Positions 25,259-34,717 are shown, counted from the stretch's first letter. The stretch is 64,000 nt of DNA from Anaerolentibacter hominis (GCF_032380675.1 NZ_JAWDIX010000003.1:62001-126000); one strand, 5' to 3'. Notes: generated by a model from the sequence alone, not told the origin. Program-made: numbers and translations.

Positions 25259-26902
25259 TTACCGGTATTCCTGGTCGATAAAGCCGCCCAGTCTGAGATA
25301 CTTTTCGTAAAGCTTCTCATACCGTTTGGCATTGTCCGGATTCGGGAAATAATTAGCCTGGTACTCTTCACAGAATACCTTCTGGGCTGCCGGAATATCC
25401 GGATAATAACCCGCTGCCACTGCCGCGTAGATCGCCGCGCCCTTGGCGCACATCTGGGTTTCTTTCGCCACCATAATGGGGCGGTCTAACAGATCGGCCA
25501 TGAGCTGCATGATATAGGAGGATTTCTTGGCGATACCGCCAACCAGAATAATCCGTTCTACCTCAACCCCGCCGTCCACATAGCCGTCGAACATCCTCTT
25601 CGCCCCGAACAGGGTAGAAAGAATCAGGCTGCGGTACAGATCCGGCACGGAGGTTCCCATGGTTATGCCCGCAACCGCACCCTTCGTCCGCTCATTTAAC
25701 ACCGGATAGCGCCTGCCGTTCAGCCAGTCGATGGCAACCAGATCTTCATTCAAGTCATCGTCCCGGATGGCTTTCTCCATTTCATATAACAGGCTATCTC
25801 TTAATTTCTGTTCTAGTTCTTCATCCTTCAGCACATATTTTACCGGCCAGAGCAGTGTTTCCCGCAGCCAGGCATAGACGTCACCGAAAGCAGCCTGCCC
25901 CGCTTCCACGCCAATGTAGCCCGGAATGATGGAATTCTCCGCCAGTCCCAGCACGGTTTTCAGGTTTTTCCCCTGAAATTTATCCGCATTCTCTACGGTC
26001 ATGTCAACCGCAGAGGTACCTACCACTTTAACCAGGGTGTGCAGTCCTACTCCGGCGCCTACGCCGCCTGCATGGGCATCCAGGGAGCTTCCGCCGATCA
26101 GCACGTCATCATTTACTCCCAGACGCTTCGCCCACTCCTTGCTGATGGTTCCCACCAGGGTGTCAGCCGTCTTCGGCCCTTCCTCCGTGTAGCGGTCATA
26201 GACATTTCCCAGATAAGGGTCCATGGAAACCAGTACATCCCTGGCCGGCATGCCGCCGAATTCACTGTGCCAGAGCACCTTATGCCCAGCGGCACAGGTA
26301 CAGTGATACATGGTATCCGGATCGGTTCCGCCGCACAGCAGCGCCGGCATCCAGTCACAGTGCTCGACCCAGGTATAGGCTTTCTCCCTCACGGCGGTGT
26401 CCAGCCTGGTGGTGTGGAGCACCTTGGCCCAGAACCACTCTGACTGATACACGCCCTGGAATTTGGTATAGTCTACCGGCCCACCTGACAGAACCCGGTT
26501 GATTTCCTCCGCCTCCGCCGTGGCCGTGTGATCCTTCCAGAGATGGAACATCGCGTTGGGGTTGTCCTTAAATTCATCCAGCAGAGCCAGCGGGGTTCCA
26601 TGCTCGTCTACCGGGCAGGGAGTGGAGCCGGTAGCGTCAAAACCAATGGCCCTTAAGTTCTCCCGTCCTTCTTCCCCCGCATTTGACAATGCTTCCTGAA
26701 ATGCTTTGGTAAATGCTTCTATATAGTCCAGCGGATGCTGGCGGAACTGGCTCTTTTCCGGTTCGCAGTAGAGCTTCTTCGCCCAGCGGGGATAGTTGCA
26801 TACGCCCTCGCTGATTGTCTCCCCATTCTGCGCATCGACGATCACAACGCGGACCGAATCACTTCCGAAATCCGTCCCCGCTACAAAATTACGCTTCCCC
26901 AT
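25259..26902 (-). CDS. araB: ribulokinase (FGGY family)
   Basis: A 547-residue FGGY kinase with the ribulokinase N terminus FVAGTDFGSDSVRVVIVDAQNG and the blocks GFDATGSTPCPVD, WVEHCDWMPALLCG, GAVDAHAGGVG-like SSLDAHAGGVGAG and VGGIAKKSSYIMQLMADLL. It should phosphorylate L-ribulose or a related ketose at C5. It lies 25 bp downstream of the UxuB-like gene and upstream of the aldo/keto reductase. No araA or araD is present nearby, so the in vivo substrate could be a ketose released by the neighbouring polyol/hexuronate reductase. AGGAGG precedes the ATG. Confidence 0.88.
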   Translation of the reverse strand: MGKRNFVAGTDFGSDSVRVVIVDAQNGETISEGVCNYPRWAKKLYCEPEKSQFRQHPLDYIEAFTKAFQEALSNAGEEGRENLRAIGFDATGSTPCPVDEHGTPLALLDEFKDNPNAMFHLWKDHTATAEAEEINRVLSGGPVDYTKFQGVYQSEWFWAKVLHTTRLDTAVREKAYTWVEHCDWMPALLCGGTDPDTMYHCTCAAGHKVLWHSEFGGMPARDVLVSMDPYLGNVYDRYTEEGPKTADTLVGTISKEWAKRLGVNDDVLIGGSSLDAHAGGVGAGVGLHTLVKVVGTSAVDMTVENADKFQGKNLKTVLGLAENSIIPGYIGVEAGQAAFGDVYAWLRETLLWPVKYVLKDEELEQKLRDSLLYEMEKAIRDDDLNEDLVAIDWLNGRRYPVLNERTKGAVAGITMGTSVPDLYRSLILSTLFGAKRMFDGYVDGGVEVERIILVGGIAKKSSYIMQLMADLLDRPIMVAKETQMCAKGAAIYAAVAAGYYPDIPAAQKVFCEEYQANYFPNPDNAKRYEKLYEKYLRLGGFIDQEYR

Positions 26903-26927
26903 TCCTGCGCCTCCTTATCAGGCCATA

Positions 26928-28541
26928 TCAGGCCGTATATTTTTTCAGAGTCCCGCGGACCGCGCCCGGTCCTGCAACCAGCTCTGCAAAATAATTCTCT
27001 ACCTTTTCTCCAATCCCTGCGTCGTACAGATTCAGACCGAAAATCTTCTCATTGGAAAGAATCGGCTGTAGCTTGCCGTGGAACGGTCCGGCATCTCCCA
27101 GACGGATATCTGCCACATAGGGGCAAACGCTGTCCAGAAGCGGGTCCGGACTGATCTCGAAGGTATTTCCCTCATCATTAATACCCATCAGGTAACGGCA
27201 CCATCCGGCCAGAACCAGAGGGATCAGCTTTAAGTCATTCACATTTAAATCAGGGCTTGCCGCATAGGCTTTGATCGTCTCTCCGAAACGGATCGCCAGC
27301 TTCTGTGATGTATCGGTGGCAATACGCTGGGGGGTATCCGGCATAAATGGATTCGGGAATCTTGTGTTTATAACCTCGTCGATAAATGCCTTCGGGCTGA
27401 TGATTCCGGGATCTACCACAACCGGAAGTCCCTCTTTGTAGCCGATGATCTCCACCATCTTCTTTAACTGCGCATCCTTCATCTCCGCTGAGATCAGGGT
27501 ATGACCCAGCAGGCAGCCAAATACTGCAAGGGATGTATGAAGAGGATTCAAGCAGGTGCAGACCTTCATCTTTTCTACTTTATCAACGGTTTCTCTGTCC
27601 GTGAAAATAACGCCGCCCGCTTCCATGGCAGGTCTGCCGTTAGGGAAAATGTCCTCAATAACCAGATACTGCGGTTCCTCCGCATTTACAAAAGGCGCCA
27701 CAAAGGTCTTCTTGGATGTAATGATGGCCTCAGTGTCTTCAAAGCCGTCCTTATTTAACATTTCTTTCACGCTGTCATCCGGACGGGGTGTGATTTTATC
27801 AATCATGCTCCATGGAAAACCTACGGTTCTGGGATTGACAATATACTCTGCAAATTCCTTCTCCGCAAACCCATTGTTCACCCAGTTGGCCGCATATGCG
27901 CTTACCGCCTCAAAGAGCTTTGTCCCATTGTGGGAACAGTTGTCCATACTCACCATGGCGATCGGATATCTGCCCGCTTTATAACGCTCGTAGCACAGCG
28001 CCGTCACCTTGCCGATGTAGCTGGACGGTGCTCCCGGCCCATTATAGAAATCCGCCTCCACCACCGGAAGGTAATTTCCCTTCACGTCGGTCAGGTTATA
28101 GCCCTTCTCCGTAATCGTAAAGCTGGCCATCTTAAGGCTTGGGTTTCTGAAAATCTCCTTTAATCTCTCCCACGCTGCTTCCTGGTCCGTATCCATCTCA
28201 ATAGACTCGGCTATACTGCCAACCACCGTTTTATCAATGCTGCCGTCTGCCTTCAGCGTTACCGCCAGCGCCAGATTGTCGTGAGGAATACTTACCTTCT
28301 CCACGATCTCATAGTCAAATCCTTCCGCGGCGATAATGCCCTTATCCGCTTTCCCCTCGTTTAACACGCCCTGCCACATATTCGCAATAAAAGCCTTGAA
28401 AATATTGCCGGTTCCAAAATGTACCCATTCCGGGTCCTTCACCGTCCGGCTGATCATTGCCTGCCGGTCAAACTTCGGCAGCGAGTAGCCGTGCTCCTCC
28501 CACCATTCTTTCTGATTCAGCGCTTCCTGTGTAAGCTTCAT
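26928..28541 (-). CDS. mannitol dehydrogenase family reductase (fructuronate reductase-like)
   Basis: A 537-residue NAD-dependent enzyme of the polyol-specific long-chain dehydrogenase family, which includes UxuB (D-fructuronate to D-mannonate). Visible are the N-terminal segment WVHFGTGNIFKAF, the central Lys/Asn region MVSMDNCSHNGTKL, and VCTCLNPLHTSLAVFGCLLG. With UxuA 4 kb away, a hexuronate role is likely, but cotranscription with ribulokinase leaves other polyols possible. The start is uncertain: the ATG at 28541 is 12 bases from AAAGGA, whereas the ATG at 28553 touches it. A palindrome and a promoter lie just upstream. Confidence 0.85.
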   Translation of the reverse strand: MKLTQEALNQKEWWEEHGYSLPKFDRQAMISRTVKDPEWVHFGTGNIFKAFIANMWQGVLNEGKADKGIIAAEGFDYEIVEKVSIPHDNLALAVTLKADGSIDKTVVGSIAESIEMDTDQEAAWERLKEIFRNPSLKMASFTITEKGYNLTDVKGNYLPVVEADFYNGPGAPSSYIGKVTALCYERYKAGRYPIAMVSMDNCSHNGTKLFEAVSAYAANWVNNGFAEKEFAEYIVNPRTVGFPWSMIDKITPRPDDSVKEMLNKDGFEDTEAIITSKKTFVAPFVNAEEPQYLVIEDIFPNGRPAMEAGGVIFTDRETVDKVEKMKVCTCLNPLHTSLAVFGCLLGHTLISAEMKDAQLKKMVEIIGYKEGLPVVVDPGIISPKAFIDEVINTRFPNPFMPDTPQRIATDTSQKLAIRFGETIKAYAASPDLNVNDLKLIPLVLAGWCRYLMGINDEGNTFEISPDPLLDSVCPYVADIRLGDAGPFHGKLQPILSNEKIFGLNLYDAGIGEKVENYFAELVAGPGAVRGTLKKYTA

Positions 28542-28569
28542 ATCTTGTACCATTCCTTTCCGTCAGTTT

Positions 28570-28590
28570 TATACCACATTATGTGATATA
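28570..28590. promoter_or_regulatory. candidate operator upstream of the reductase/ribulokinase operon
   Basis: A palindrome with 9-bp arms and a 3-bp centre, TATACCACA-TTA-TGTGATATA (one mismatch), lies between the promoter at 28695-28724 and the start codon. It is the kind of site a GntR or LacI-type repressor uses. No regulator gene is adjacent. Confidence 0.45.
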
Positions 28591-28694
28591 GCCTAGTATT
28601 CATGATTCCCCGCTCCATCCGGGGATTTCCTCTCATTTTGCCGTAAAATCGTTCTGCCATCCGGCTCATCGGCGGACATGCGGAAGATAAGATA

Positions 28695-28724
28695 AGTATA
28701 GCATAGTCAAAGAAGCACGTGCAA
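28695..28724 (-). promoter_or_regulatory. promoter of the reductase/ribulokinase/aldo-keto reductase operon
   Basis: On the minus strand TTGCAC (28724-28719), an 18-nt spacer, TATACT (28700-28695). Confidence 0.5.
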
Positions 28725-28734
28725 TAAGAGCAAC

Positions 28735-28845
28735 AAAAAAGTGGGCAGCCCACTTCAGTTACTCCTTCCCCTCACTCATGAGGGGCTTGCACGCTTTGCG
28801 CGCCGAGCGTAGTCAGCCTCGCTGACTTTCTCCTTTTACGCGAAT
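28735..28845. other. non-coding stretch with several small hairpins
   Basis: Short palindromes follow one another: AGTGGGC/GCCCACT, CCCCTC/GAGGGG and GTCAGC/GCTGAC. No gene is seen. It lies beyond the terminator of the cold-shock gene and upstream of the reductase promoter. Confidence 0.4.
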
Positions 28846-28858
28846 GCGCATAGGATGG

Positions 28859-28907
28859 TTTTTTATTACATAGGGAAGTTTGAATAACTTTCCTATGTAA
28901 TAAAAAA
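28859..28907. repeat. AT-rich inverted repeat next to the csp terminator
   Basis: 22-bp arms built on TTTTTTATTACATAGG with one G-U mismatch, and a TGAAT loop. Similar in design to 40079-40113: both have a TAGGAA...TTTCCTA stem with a GTTTGAA loop region and both abut the terminator of a leftward gene. Confidence 0.6.
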
Positions 28908-28933
28908 CCGCCGGATCTGATGATCCGGCGGTT
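28901..28933 (-). terminator. terminator of the cold-shock gene
   Basis: A perfect 12-bp stem, AACCGCCGGATC/GATCCGGCGGTT. Read leftwards it is followed by TTTTTTATT. Confidence 0.88.
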
Positions 28934-28950
28934 CCTGGTTTATTCTTTAA

Positions 28951-29163
28951 TTAGCAAGCGCAAACGTTAACTGCTCTTAATTTGCTGCTGTTCTTCGGGT
29001 CCTGCTCGATGTCAAAAGTAACCTTCTGGCCTTCTGCAAGAGTCTTGAAACCATCGCTCATGATAGCTGAGAAATGTACGAATACATCTTCTCCACCGTT
29101 ATCATTTGTAATAAAACCATAGCCTTTTTCTGAGTTAAACCACTTTACTGTACCGTTATTCAT
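28951..29163 (-). CDS. CspA family cold-shock protein
   Basis: A 70-residue single cold-shock domain. RNP1-like KGYGFITND and RNP2-like VFVHFSAI are present, as is the usual N terminus with GTVKWFNSEKGYGF. It should bind single-stranded RNA or DNA and act as an RNA chaperone. A near-perfect AAGGAGGTACC ribosome binding site precedes the ATG. The promoter at 29429-29457 would give a leader of about 260 nt containing a large inverted repeat, in keeping with the long regulatory leaders of csp genes. A C-terminal Cys-X-Cys (VNVCAC) is unusual for the family. Confidence 0.95.
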   Translation of the reverse strand: MNNGTVKWFNSEKGYGFITNDNGGEDVFVHFSAIMSDGFKTLAEGQKVTFDIEQDPKNSSKLRAVNVCAC

Positions 29164-29344
29164 GTTGGTACCTCCTTAAAATAATGTAGTCTGCACGCTC
29201 CATAAGCCTGCAGCTAAGTCATATTCCGGTATACTTCCCGAACTGAATCTCAGTTTTTGTTTCGCATGCATACAGCTAAACTGTCCGCCGTATTAGATAA
29301 CATGCCTAAGGCAATGAGTCTATTACGAGATAGGGCGAAAGAAA

Positions 29345-29402
29345 ATGCTCACATTTCTCTATAAGCTATCAGGGACAATAACTTACAAAGAAATGTGAGC
29401 AT
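29345..29402 (-). other. large inverted repeat in the csp leader
   Basis: Perfect 14-bp arms, ATGCTCACATTTCT (29345-29358) and its complement (29389-29402), enclose 30 nt that can pair further. On the leftward transcript it is followed by TTTTCTTTC, so it could act as an attenuator or a temperature-sensitive leader structure. Confidence 0.5.
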
Positions 29403-29428
29403 GGTCGATACACTTAGAATATGGGTAT

Positions 29429-29457
29429 ATCCTATCACAGTATTTTGATTCTGTCAA
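29429..29457 (-). promoter_or_regulatory. promoter of the cold-shock gene
   Basis: On the minus strand TTGACA (29457-29452), a 17-nt spacer, TAGGAT (29434-29429). Between it and 29652 no gene is seen. Confidence 0.6.
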
Positions 29458-29652
29458 CGGTAATTGTTCGACAAAAACCCAGTTTTTTCCACCTTGCACC
29501 AAATTTTCGGCGGCGTCCAACGCGCGTTTTTTCTACAGTTGTAGATTCAAATTCTGCATTTCTCTCCCGATTCCCCAAAATATTGTGCTTTCTTACATGG
29601 AGCTCCACACATTTTGTGACAGAGATTTTTACATTTTCGCACTAATATATCG

Positions 29653-30090
29653 TTACTCACCGGAAAGAAATTTTTTAATCATCCGGGAAGCAATCACAAC
29701 GAATATGATGATATACAAAATCTTGTCATACAGGGCTTGTATGGTCCTATTTCCCCGGAAAACGATTACAACAAATACCCCAACATACAGGAAAAATCCC
29801 AGCCCCTTTTTCCATCCGGTCTCCGCCCGGACTTTCTGTGTTTGATAGAACAAGAAGAGATAATTGGCAATCAGGAACAGGTCCGCAAACAGATAGGTGA
29901 TAGTTTCCCTGTACAAATCCAGTGAAAATGACCGGTATTGGAACAGAAGAATAGCAACAGCCACCAGTAAGACCGGGATAATCTTTCCGATCAGTTCCTT
30001 TCCCTTTTGCCCCTTCAAATGTAAGGCAATAAATACGGCTATGTTGATCGCCACGATCAGCAAAAGACAAATCCAGTTCCTTAATTCCAT
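29653..30090 (-). CDS. small polytopic membrane protein, unknown function
   Basis: A 145-residue protein with four to five hydrophobic segments (beginning RNWICLLLIVAINIAVFIAL and LLVAVAILLFQY) and a basic end. ATG at 30090 is preferred over 30111 because AAAGGAAGG precedes it. It is divergent from the 577-aa protein at 30223. No family recognised. Confidence 0.65.
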   Translation of the reverse strand: MELRNWICLLLIVAINIAVFIALHLKGQKGKELIGKIIPVLLVAVAILLFQYRSFSLDLYRETITYLFADLFLIANYLFLFYQTQKVRAETGWKKGLGFFLYVGVFVVIVFRGNRTIQALYDKILYIIIFVVIASRMIKKFLSGE

Positions 30091-30222
30091 CGCTTTACCT
30101 TCCTTTCTCATTTGTTCTTTCTTTTCTCGGCAGATCCTATTACAATTAGATTAATAGATGAAATAAATTTCACAGTTCCGGTTCATCAGCTCCTTTTGTT
30201 TCAGAAAGCAGTGGAGGAATAT

Positions 30223-31956
30223 ATGAAGAATAAAAAAGCAGTTTTATGTTTCGCCTGTCTGGCTTTTCTTTCTGTATTGCTTCTGGGTTATGTCCTGATT
30301 TTCTCTATGTCCCGGACGTCACAGAAAACAGAACATCTGCAGGCACAGCTAACAGAGGCCCTGGACAGCTACCGTCTGGAACATCCGTTAAATTTATCTC
30401 TTTCCAGCCGGTACAACCAGCGAAATCCCTTTGTATCTAAACCATTTTATTACTGTGTGGCCGATCCGTCATTCCGCTTTACTGATATTGTGTATGACGA
30501 GGGGTCCGGACGGCAGCAAATTTGGATATATGGCGGAAATGACGGTACTGCTTCCTGGTTTCGTAAACATATTTTCTCCGATTCTTCTGTTGATCTTGTT
30601 GTACTGCCAGAGGAAGAAATACAGCACATTGCTCTGTCCTGTTCTGAAGAATTTGAAGGCGAGCCCTTAGCCCAATTTTGGGATAGCTTGCATGCGTACT
30701 CATCAGAACACCCGGAACAGGTTTTCATAACCTGTGAAAATACAATATTGCTTGTCCGGCCTGATTCACCGGTATGCGATGTGGTCGCCCTAAAGGGCTT
30801 TGGTCCCTATATGCCCGAGTACGATAGTCAATATGTGTTTATATCCCCTTACACTCTGGAAGCTGAAAACTGGATAAAGGATACGATTTGTTCTGATTCC
30901 CGCATATCCTATCACGATGAACAGCATCTCTGGGGTCCATATCTTACCGTTCACTCATTGGATGAAGAAGAACCTCTGGAAACCATCTCCTACGATTCTT
31001 ATCCGGAAAAGAAAGGCAGGCTTCAAATTTCTATCTCAGATACCGCGCTTTCTGCTGAAACGATATTTTTGCCTGTTCAGTTGGAGAATGCCGGCGAGAA
31101 AACGGTTTCCTTTGAATATAGCATAAACCTGGAAATTTTACATGATGGTGTATGGCAGCGTGTTCCCCGCCGGTCAGGTGATCTGGAACCGGCCATGTTT
31201 CTTCCCTATCCGCAGGATTTAAATCCCGGAGAAATCATTTATTCGATCATCGACCTCAGTCAATATGCAGTCCCCGTGGTAGGGGAATACCGAATTGCTG
31301 TTAAGCTGCGTGAAACATCAGCCGGACAGCTGATTAAATATACCTCTACATCAGAATACTCTATTTCTATTGATAATCCCGAAAGGGTAACCTCCTGGTT
31401 CACCGCTTTCATGGAGGAGAGTCAGAAGAAAGAGTCAATGCTACCCCTGCCTGATTTAAACAGCCTAATCTATGATGGGGAAGAATATATCGGTCCTTCC
31501 GGAGATTACCTGGGTTTTGCATCCCTGCCGGATGGCTATACAAAAGAACAGGCAGAAAGCGACGGCTGTGTGATTAAGGATGAAAGTAAACTCTATAACA
31601 GAAAAAAACTGGATGAATTTATGGAATCTTCCGCTAAAGGCATCCCCGGCAAGCTACGCTTAATTACTATATATGGTCCATATCCCGGCAATCCTGAATC
31701 CAGCCAATACACGTTTGACCTCATTTTTGACGGTTCCTATTACTTTTATTTCTGCCGGGAAACCTCTGAAAAGTCTGTCTACCGGTACCTGAATGTTTTT
31801 GAGGGCAGCTTTCCTAACTCACCCGTAAAGAACCGCCAATATATTCTGACAAATGAAAAGGGATTAACCTGGGAGCGTTATAGCACCATTTATTTCAGCT
31901 CAGACTCCGAGGATTTTGTAGACGCAGCACAGTTAGCATGGGAAATAATACCGTGA
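30223..31956 (+). CDS. extracellular protein with a bacterial Ig-like segment
   Basis: A 577-residue protein with one N-terminal hydrophobic segment (about residues 6-27), so it is membrane-anchored or secreted. Residues about 270-380 (LQISISDTALSAETIFLPVQLENAGEKTVSFEYSINLEILHDGVWQRVP...LNPGEIIYSIIDLSQYAVPVVGEYRIAVKL) resemble the immunoglobulin-like domains found in many Clostridial surface proteins. The flanking parts are not recognised. ATG at 30223 follows GGAGGAATAT. It stands alone, and a weak hairpin at about 31979-32020 follows it. Confidence 0.7.
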   Translation: MKNKKAVLCFACLAFLSVLLLGYVLIFSMSRTSQKTEHLQAQLTEALDSYRLEHPLNLSLSSRYNQRNPFVSKPFYYCVADPSFRFTDIVYDEGSGRQQIWIYGGNDGTASWFRKHIFSDSSVDLVVLPEEEIQHIALSCSEEFEGEPLAQFWDSLHAYSSEHPEQVFITCENTILLVRPDSPVCDVVALKGFGPYMPEYDSQYVFISPYTLEAENWIKDTICSDSRISYHDEQHLWGPYLTVHSLDEEEPLETISYDSYPEKKGRLQISISDTALSAETIFLPVQLENAGEKTVSFEYSINLEILHDGVWQRVPRRSGDLEPAMFLPYPQDLNPGEIIYSIIDLSQYAVPVVGEYRIAVKLRETSAGQLIKYTSTSEYSISIDNPERVTSWFTAFMEESQKKESMLPLPDLNSLIYDGEEYIGPSGDYLGFASLPDGYTKEQAESDGCVIKDESKLYNRKKLDEFMESSAKGIPGKLRLITIYGPYPGNPESSQYTFDLIFDGSYYFYFCRETSEKSVYRYLNVFEGSFPNSPVKNRQYILTNEKGLTWERYSTIYFSSDSEDFVDAAQLAWEIIP

Positions 31957-31978
31957 CTTCGAGATATCAAAGTACCGT

Positions 31979-32020
31979 AAGGGTCATTGTCAATATAAAT
32001 AATGTGGCAATGGCCCATTC
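31979..32020 (+). terminator. possible terminator between convergent genes
   Basis: Imperfect stem GGGTCATTGTCA (31981-31992) with TGGCAATGGCCC (32005-32016). No clear T-run, so confidence is low. Confidence 0.35.
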
Positions 32021-32021
32021 C

Positions 32022-32558
32022 TTATCTGTCAGCCAGCCATCGCTCGCCCCATTCAATAATCTCATCTTGATTTTTAATCTTGTAATATCTCCTGTCCATA
32101 AAGCTAACAAATAAATCGTTATCCCGGTCAAGATACAACATGATTCGCATATGTCCCCAATTTCCGCTATGTATTAAAAAGACAAGCGTTCGGCTGCCTC
32201 CCATAATTTGTGGCCTGGGATTCATCACAAGGCTTATTCGCAGTGTGTGAAACAGTTCCACAACATCCTCCATATCCTGTTGATCCAAATCTTCCCAACG
32301 GTCTGTAGAATAATTAACACAATCTATAGCCTGCTGATACTCCAATCTGATTTTCGGATGCGAAACCCTAAAACCTACTAAATTAATTATTATTGGGATC
32401 AGCAATAGAAAAAGTAATAATATGGAACGTCTCAGTATTCTTCCATTTAAGCGGCGCATAAACCATCGTGTTATTACAAAGAAGAATAGAATGCCAATTG
32501 CAATAAATGAAAAATATAGGATAAACGGCCAACCCCAGGTCAGCAGAAAACTCATCAT
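32022..32558 (-). CDS. membrane protein of unknown function
   Basis: A 178-residue protein with two hydrophobic segments near the N terminus (about residues 8-30 and 45-65) and a C-terminal soluble domain ending NQDEIIEWGERWLADR. It is the last gene of the leftward group that starts with the permease at 34596. The same overall layout, two helices plus a small soluble domain, is seen in the next protein upstream. No family recognised; it may be an accessory or immunity protein, which is speculative. Confidence 0.6.
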   Translation of the reverse strand: MMSFLLTWGWPFILYFSFIAIGILFFFVITRWFMRRLNGRILRRSILLLFLLLIPIIINLVGFRVSHPKIRLEYQQAIDCVNYSTDRWEDLDQQDMEDVVELFHTLRISLVMNPRPQIMGGSRTLVFLIHSGNWGHMRIMLYLDRDNDLFVSFMDRRYYKIKNQDEIIEWGERWLADR

Positions 32559-32602
32559 AGGATCACCCCTTGCGGTATATATGAATGGAAGGTCTTTCCG
32601 GA

Positions 32603-33082
32603 TTACTCATTTTTAAACAAGTAGCTAAAGTTATCCTTTAACCAATCTAACAGGATTTCGGGGTTTTTAATGATATACTTTCCTTCTCCCTCTCTATAAA
32701 ATGATGGTTCTTCGCCTGAATACCATAGGTACACATCATAAAAATGATAGACCAGAGCTTGGCTTCCAAATATTCTTACGTCTATTCTTTTATCTTCTTC
32801 GTATCGTACTATAGATTGGCTTAATTTATGCCGAAGTTCAATCTGATCCATCAGATCAATAAATTCTTCAATCTGTTTGTCGTTCAGTTCTATTTCCAAA
32901 GTTCCTGTCCGAAAGGTTATTTCTATTCGATCCTTATACTCTTCAAACATTTCCTCGTTCTTTATTTTATAGGTCACAGGTGTATAAAGAATTAAATAAT
33001 TGATCATGACTGCACCCAAAAGAAAAGCCGTAATTATTGTAAGATACTTCTTTTTACTGCTCAGGGCAATCCACAAAAGCAT
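32603..33082 (-). CDS. membrane-anchored protein of unknown function
   Basis: A 159-residue protein with one or two N-terminal hydrophobic segments and a soluble C-terminal domain ending KNPEILLDWLKDNFSYLFKNE. The end resembles the 'EIIEWGERW' end of its downstream neighbour, suggesting related folds. No ribosome binding site is visible at the ATG, and no better in-frame start was found before the upstream permease stop, so the start is uncertain and translation may be coupled to that gene. Confidence 0.55.
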   Translation of the reverse strand: MLLWIALSSKKKYLTIITAFLLGAVMINYLILYTPVTYKIKNEEMFEEYKDRIEITFRTGTLEIELNDKQIEEFIDLMDQIELRHKLSQSIVRYEEDKRIDVRIFGSQALVYHFYDVYLWYSGEEPSFYREGEGKYIIKNPEILLDWLKDNFSYLFKNE

Positions 33083-33111
33083 AAGAAGAATGAGACTGAT
33101 ATCTTCAGTTA

Positions 33112-34596
33112 TTAGCCACTCATTTTGTTCAGGATATTCTTAGGGGTCATGCCAAAATACAGATAGAACGTTGTACCTAGGGCCCCTGTTGTAATTAATA
33201 GAAAAATACTTAGAATAATGACCAAGTCAATTGCAGTTGGCCTGCTGTTAAATTCGTCCGGCAGCTGCACTGGTATTATTATTTCTCCGGCTATATCAAA
33301 GTTGCCCTCCAGCATATCTGCTTCCAGTTCCTTTTGTGACTTTTCTGCAGGAAGCACTTGTTCTGGAGTAACCGCTTTTATTACCCAATTACTAATTGGC
33401 TTACTTATTATCGATGCTGCCAAAAAGGCAGCACAACAAGCGATTGCTATTATCACCATTGTTTCAATAAAAAATTCGAGTGCTATTTTTCTCTTTTCCG
33501 CCCCAATAGACATTAGAATACCGATCTCCATATTTCGGCTTGTCAGCCACATTTTCAAAATTATTATTAATAATAGAAGGCAGTCTATTAGAATAATCGT
33601 TATCGCAATACTTATTACTTTACTAATCATCTTAAGTGGTTGTGCAGAAGATTGATAAACGGAATCATCTATTTCAAATTTGTAATTTCGTACATCAATA
33701 TCTTTTCGTGCTTTAATTTTATCTATTATATCGTTTGCTTCCTCGGGGTTTTCAACAGCAAAGGTTGCTTTATCAACACCGGCATCACTTCCACTAGACA
33801 TAATAACGGACATAGATTTATTGGTTTCCAGATCGGTAAACATATAATTTTCAGCAATTTCAAATTCGAACGTATAGAAATTAATAGCTTGCATAGCATT
33901 TATACGAAAAATTCCAACAATCTCTAAGTTATAACTTTCATAAATATTATCGAGACTTCCTTGATTTGTTACAATAAACTCATTTGTCTCTATATAAACA
34001 GAATCGCCTATTTTTAAGTTATTCTTTTGTGCTACAGATTCCGTTATCAAAACTTTACCTCTATCATTTTTCTGAATGTGTCGGCCTTCTATTAATGAAA
34101 ACGCTCCATTCATAAAATAATCGACCATAGAACTATCTATTACACCAAAAATCTTTGGCCTGTGTTGCATTATTTCGAGAGTAAGAACGGCCTCCCTTCC
34201 CATCTCTTTTCTTACCTTACTACTTATAGAATTCAAAGCATTATAACCATTCCCTAGTGTAAACTCTAGATTTGGTGCATATAATATATTATATCCTTCT
34301 CCATTATAATTCTTTATACCGTCAGTTTCAGCCACTTGTCTTATCAAATCACGATTAAAACGACTTCGTATTGCATATTTCTCATTTACGGATAATCCAC
34401 TTACATCGACATTCAATTTCATTGAAATATTGCCGCCAAGGCTTAAGCGCAACTCACTTAGTGTTTCTTTTGCACTCCTATGAATTGCAAAACACAGGAA
34501 GAGAGCGAGGGCCAAAAGGAAGATACATAGAAATAAAAGCAGGTTCTTCCGCCTTTTCCTGATCAAGAATAAACTGGCGCGTTTTAGTATATTCAT
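33112..34596 (-). CDS. FtsX/MacB-like ABC permease, 494 aa (array member 1)
   Basis: A half-size permease: one N-terminal helix (about residues 17-38) after a basic stretch (FLIRKRRKN), a large extracytoplasmic domain to about residue 320, and three C-terminal helices. Shared array motifs are IEGRHIQKNDRGKVLITES, DDSVYQSSAQPLKM just before helix 2, and the outside loop EKSQKELEADMLEGNFD followed by IIIPVQLPDEFNS before the last helix. It has no ATPase of its own; the ATPase genes at 34718 and 43027 are candidates. It heads the operon with the two small membrane proteins downstream. AT-rich compared with 35402-36775. Confidence 0.85.
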   Translation of the reverse strand: MNILKRASLFLIRKRRKNLLLFLCIFLLALALFLCFAIHRSAKETLSELRLSLGGNISMKLNVDVSGLSVNEKYAIRSRFNRDLIRQVAETDGIKNYNGEGYNILYAPNLEFTLGNGYNALNSISSKVRKEMGREAVLTLEIMQHRPKIFGVIDSSMVDYFMNGAFSLIEGRHIQKNDRGKVLITESVAQKNNLKIGDSVYIETNEFIVTNQGSLDNIYESYNLEIVGIFRINAMQAINFYTFEFEIAENYMFTDLETNKSMSVIMSSGSDAGVDKATFAVENPEEANDIIDKIKARKDIDVRNYKFEIDDSVYQSSAQPLKMISKVISIAITIILIDCLLLLIIILKMWLTSRNMEIGILMSIGAEKRKIALEFFIETMVIIAIACCAAFLAASIISKPISNWVIKAVTPEQVLPAEKSQKELEADMLEGNFDIAGEIIIPVQLPDEFNSRPTAIDLVIILSIFLLITTGALGTTFYLYFGMTPKNILNKMSG

Positions 34597-34717
34597 TTAT
34601 CACACCCCTTTTATTTGCATGCCCTTCTGGCCCCAACATAAATATAATTAACACAAGTAATCTTCAATAACTTTTAAGGTATGCATACATTCAAGGTATT
34701 TAGGCCTCTGAAATAAT

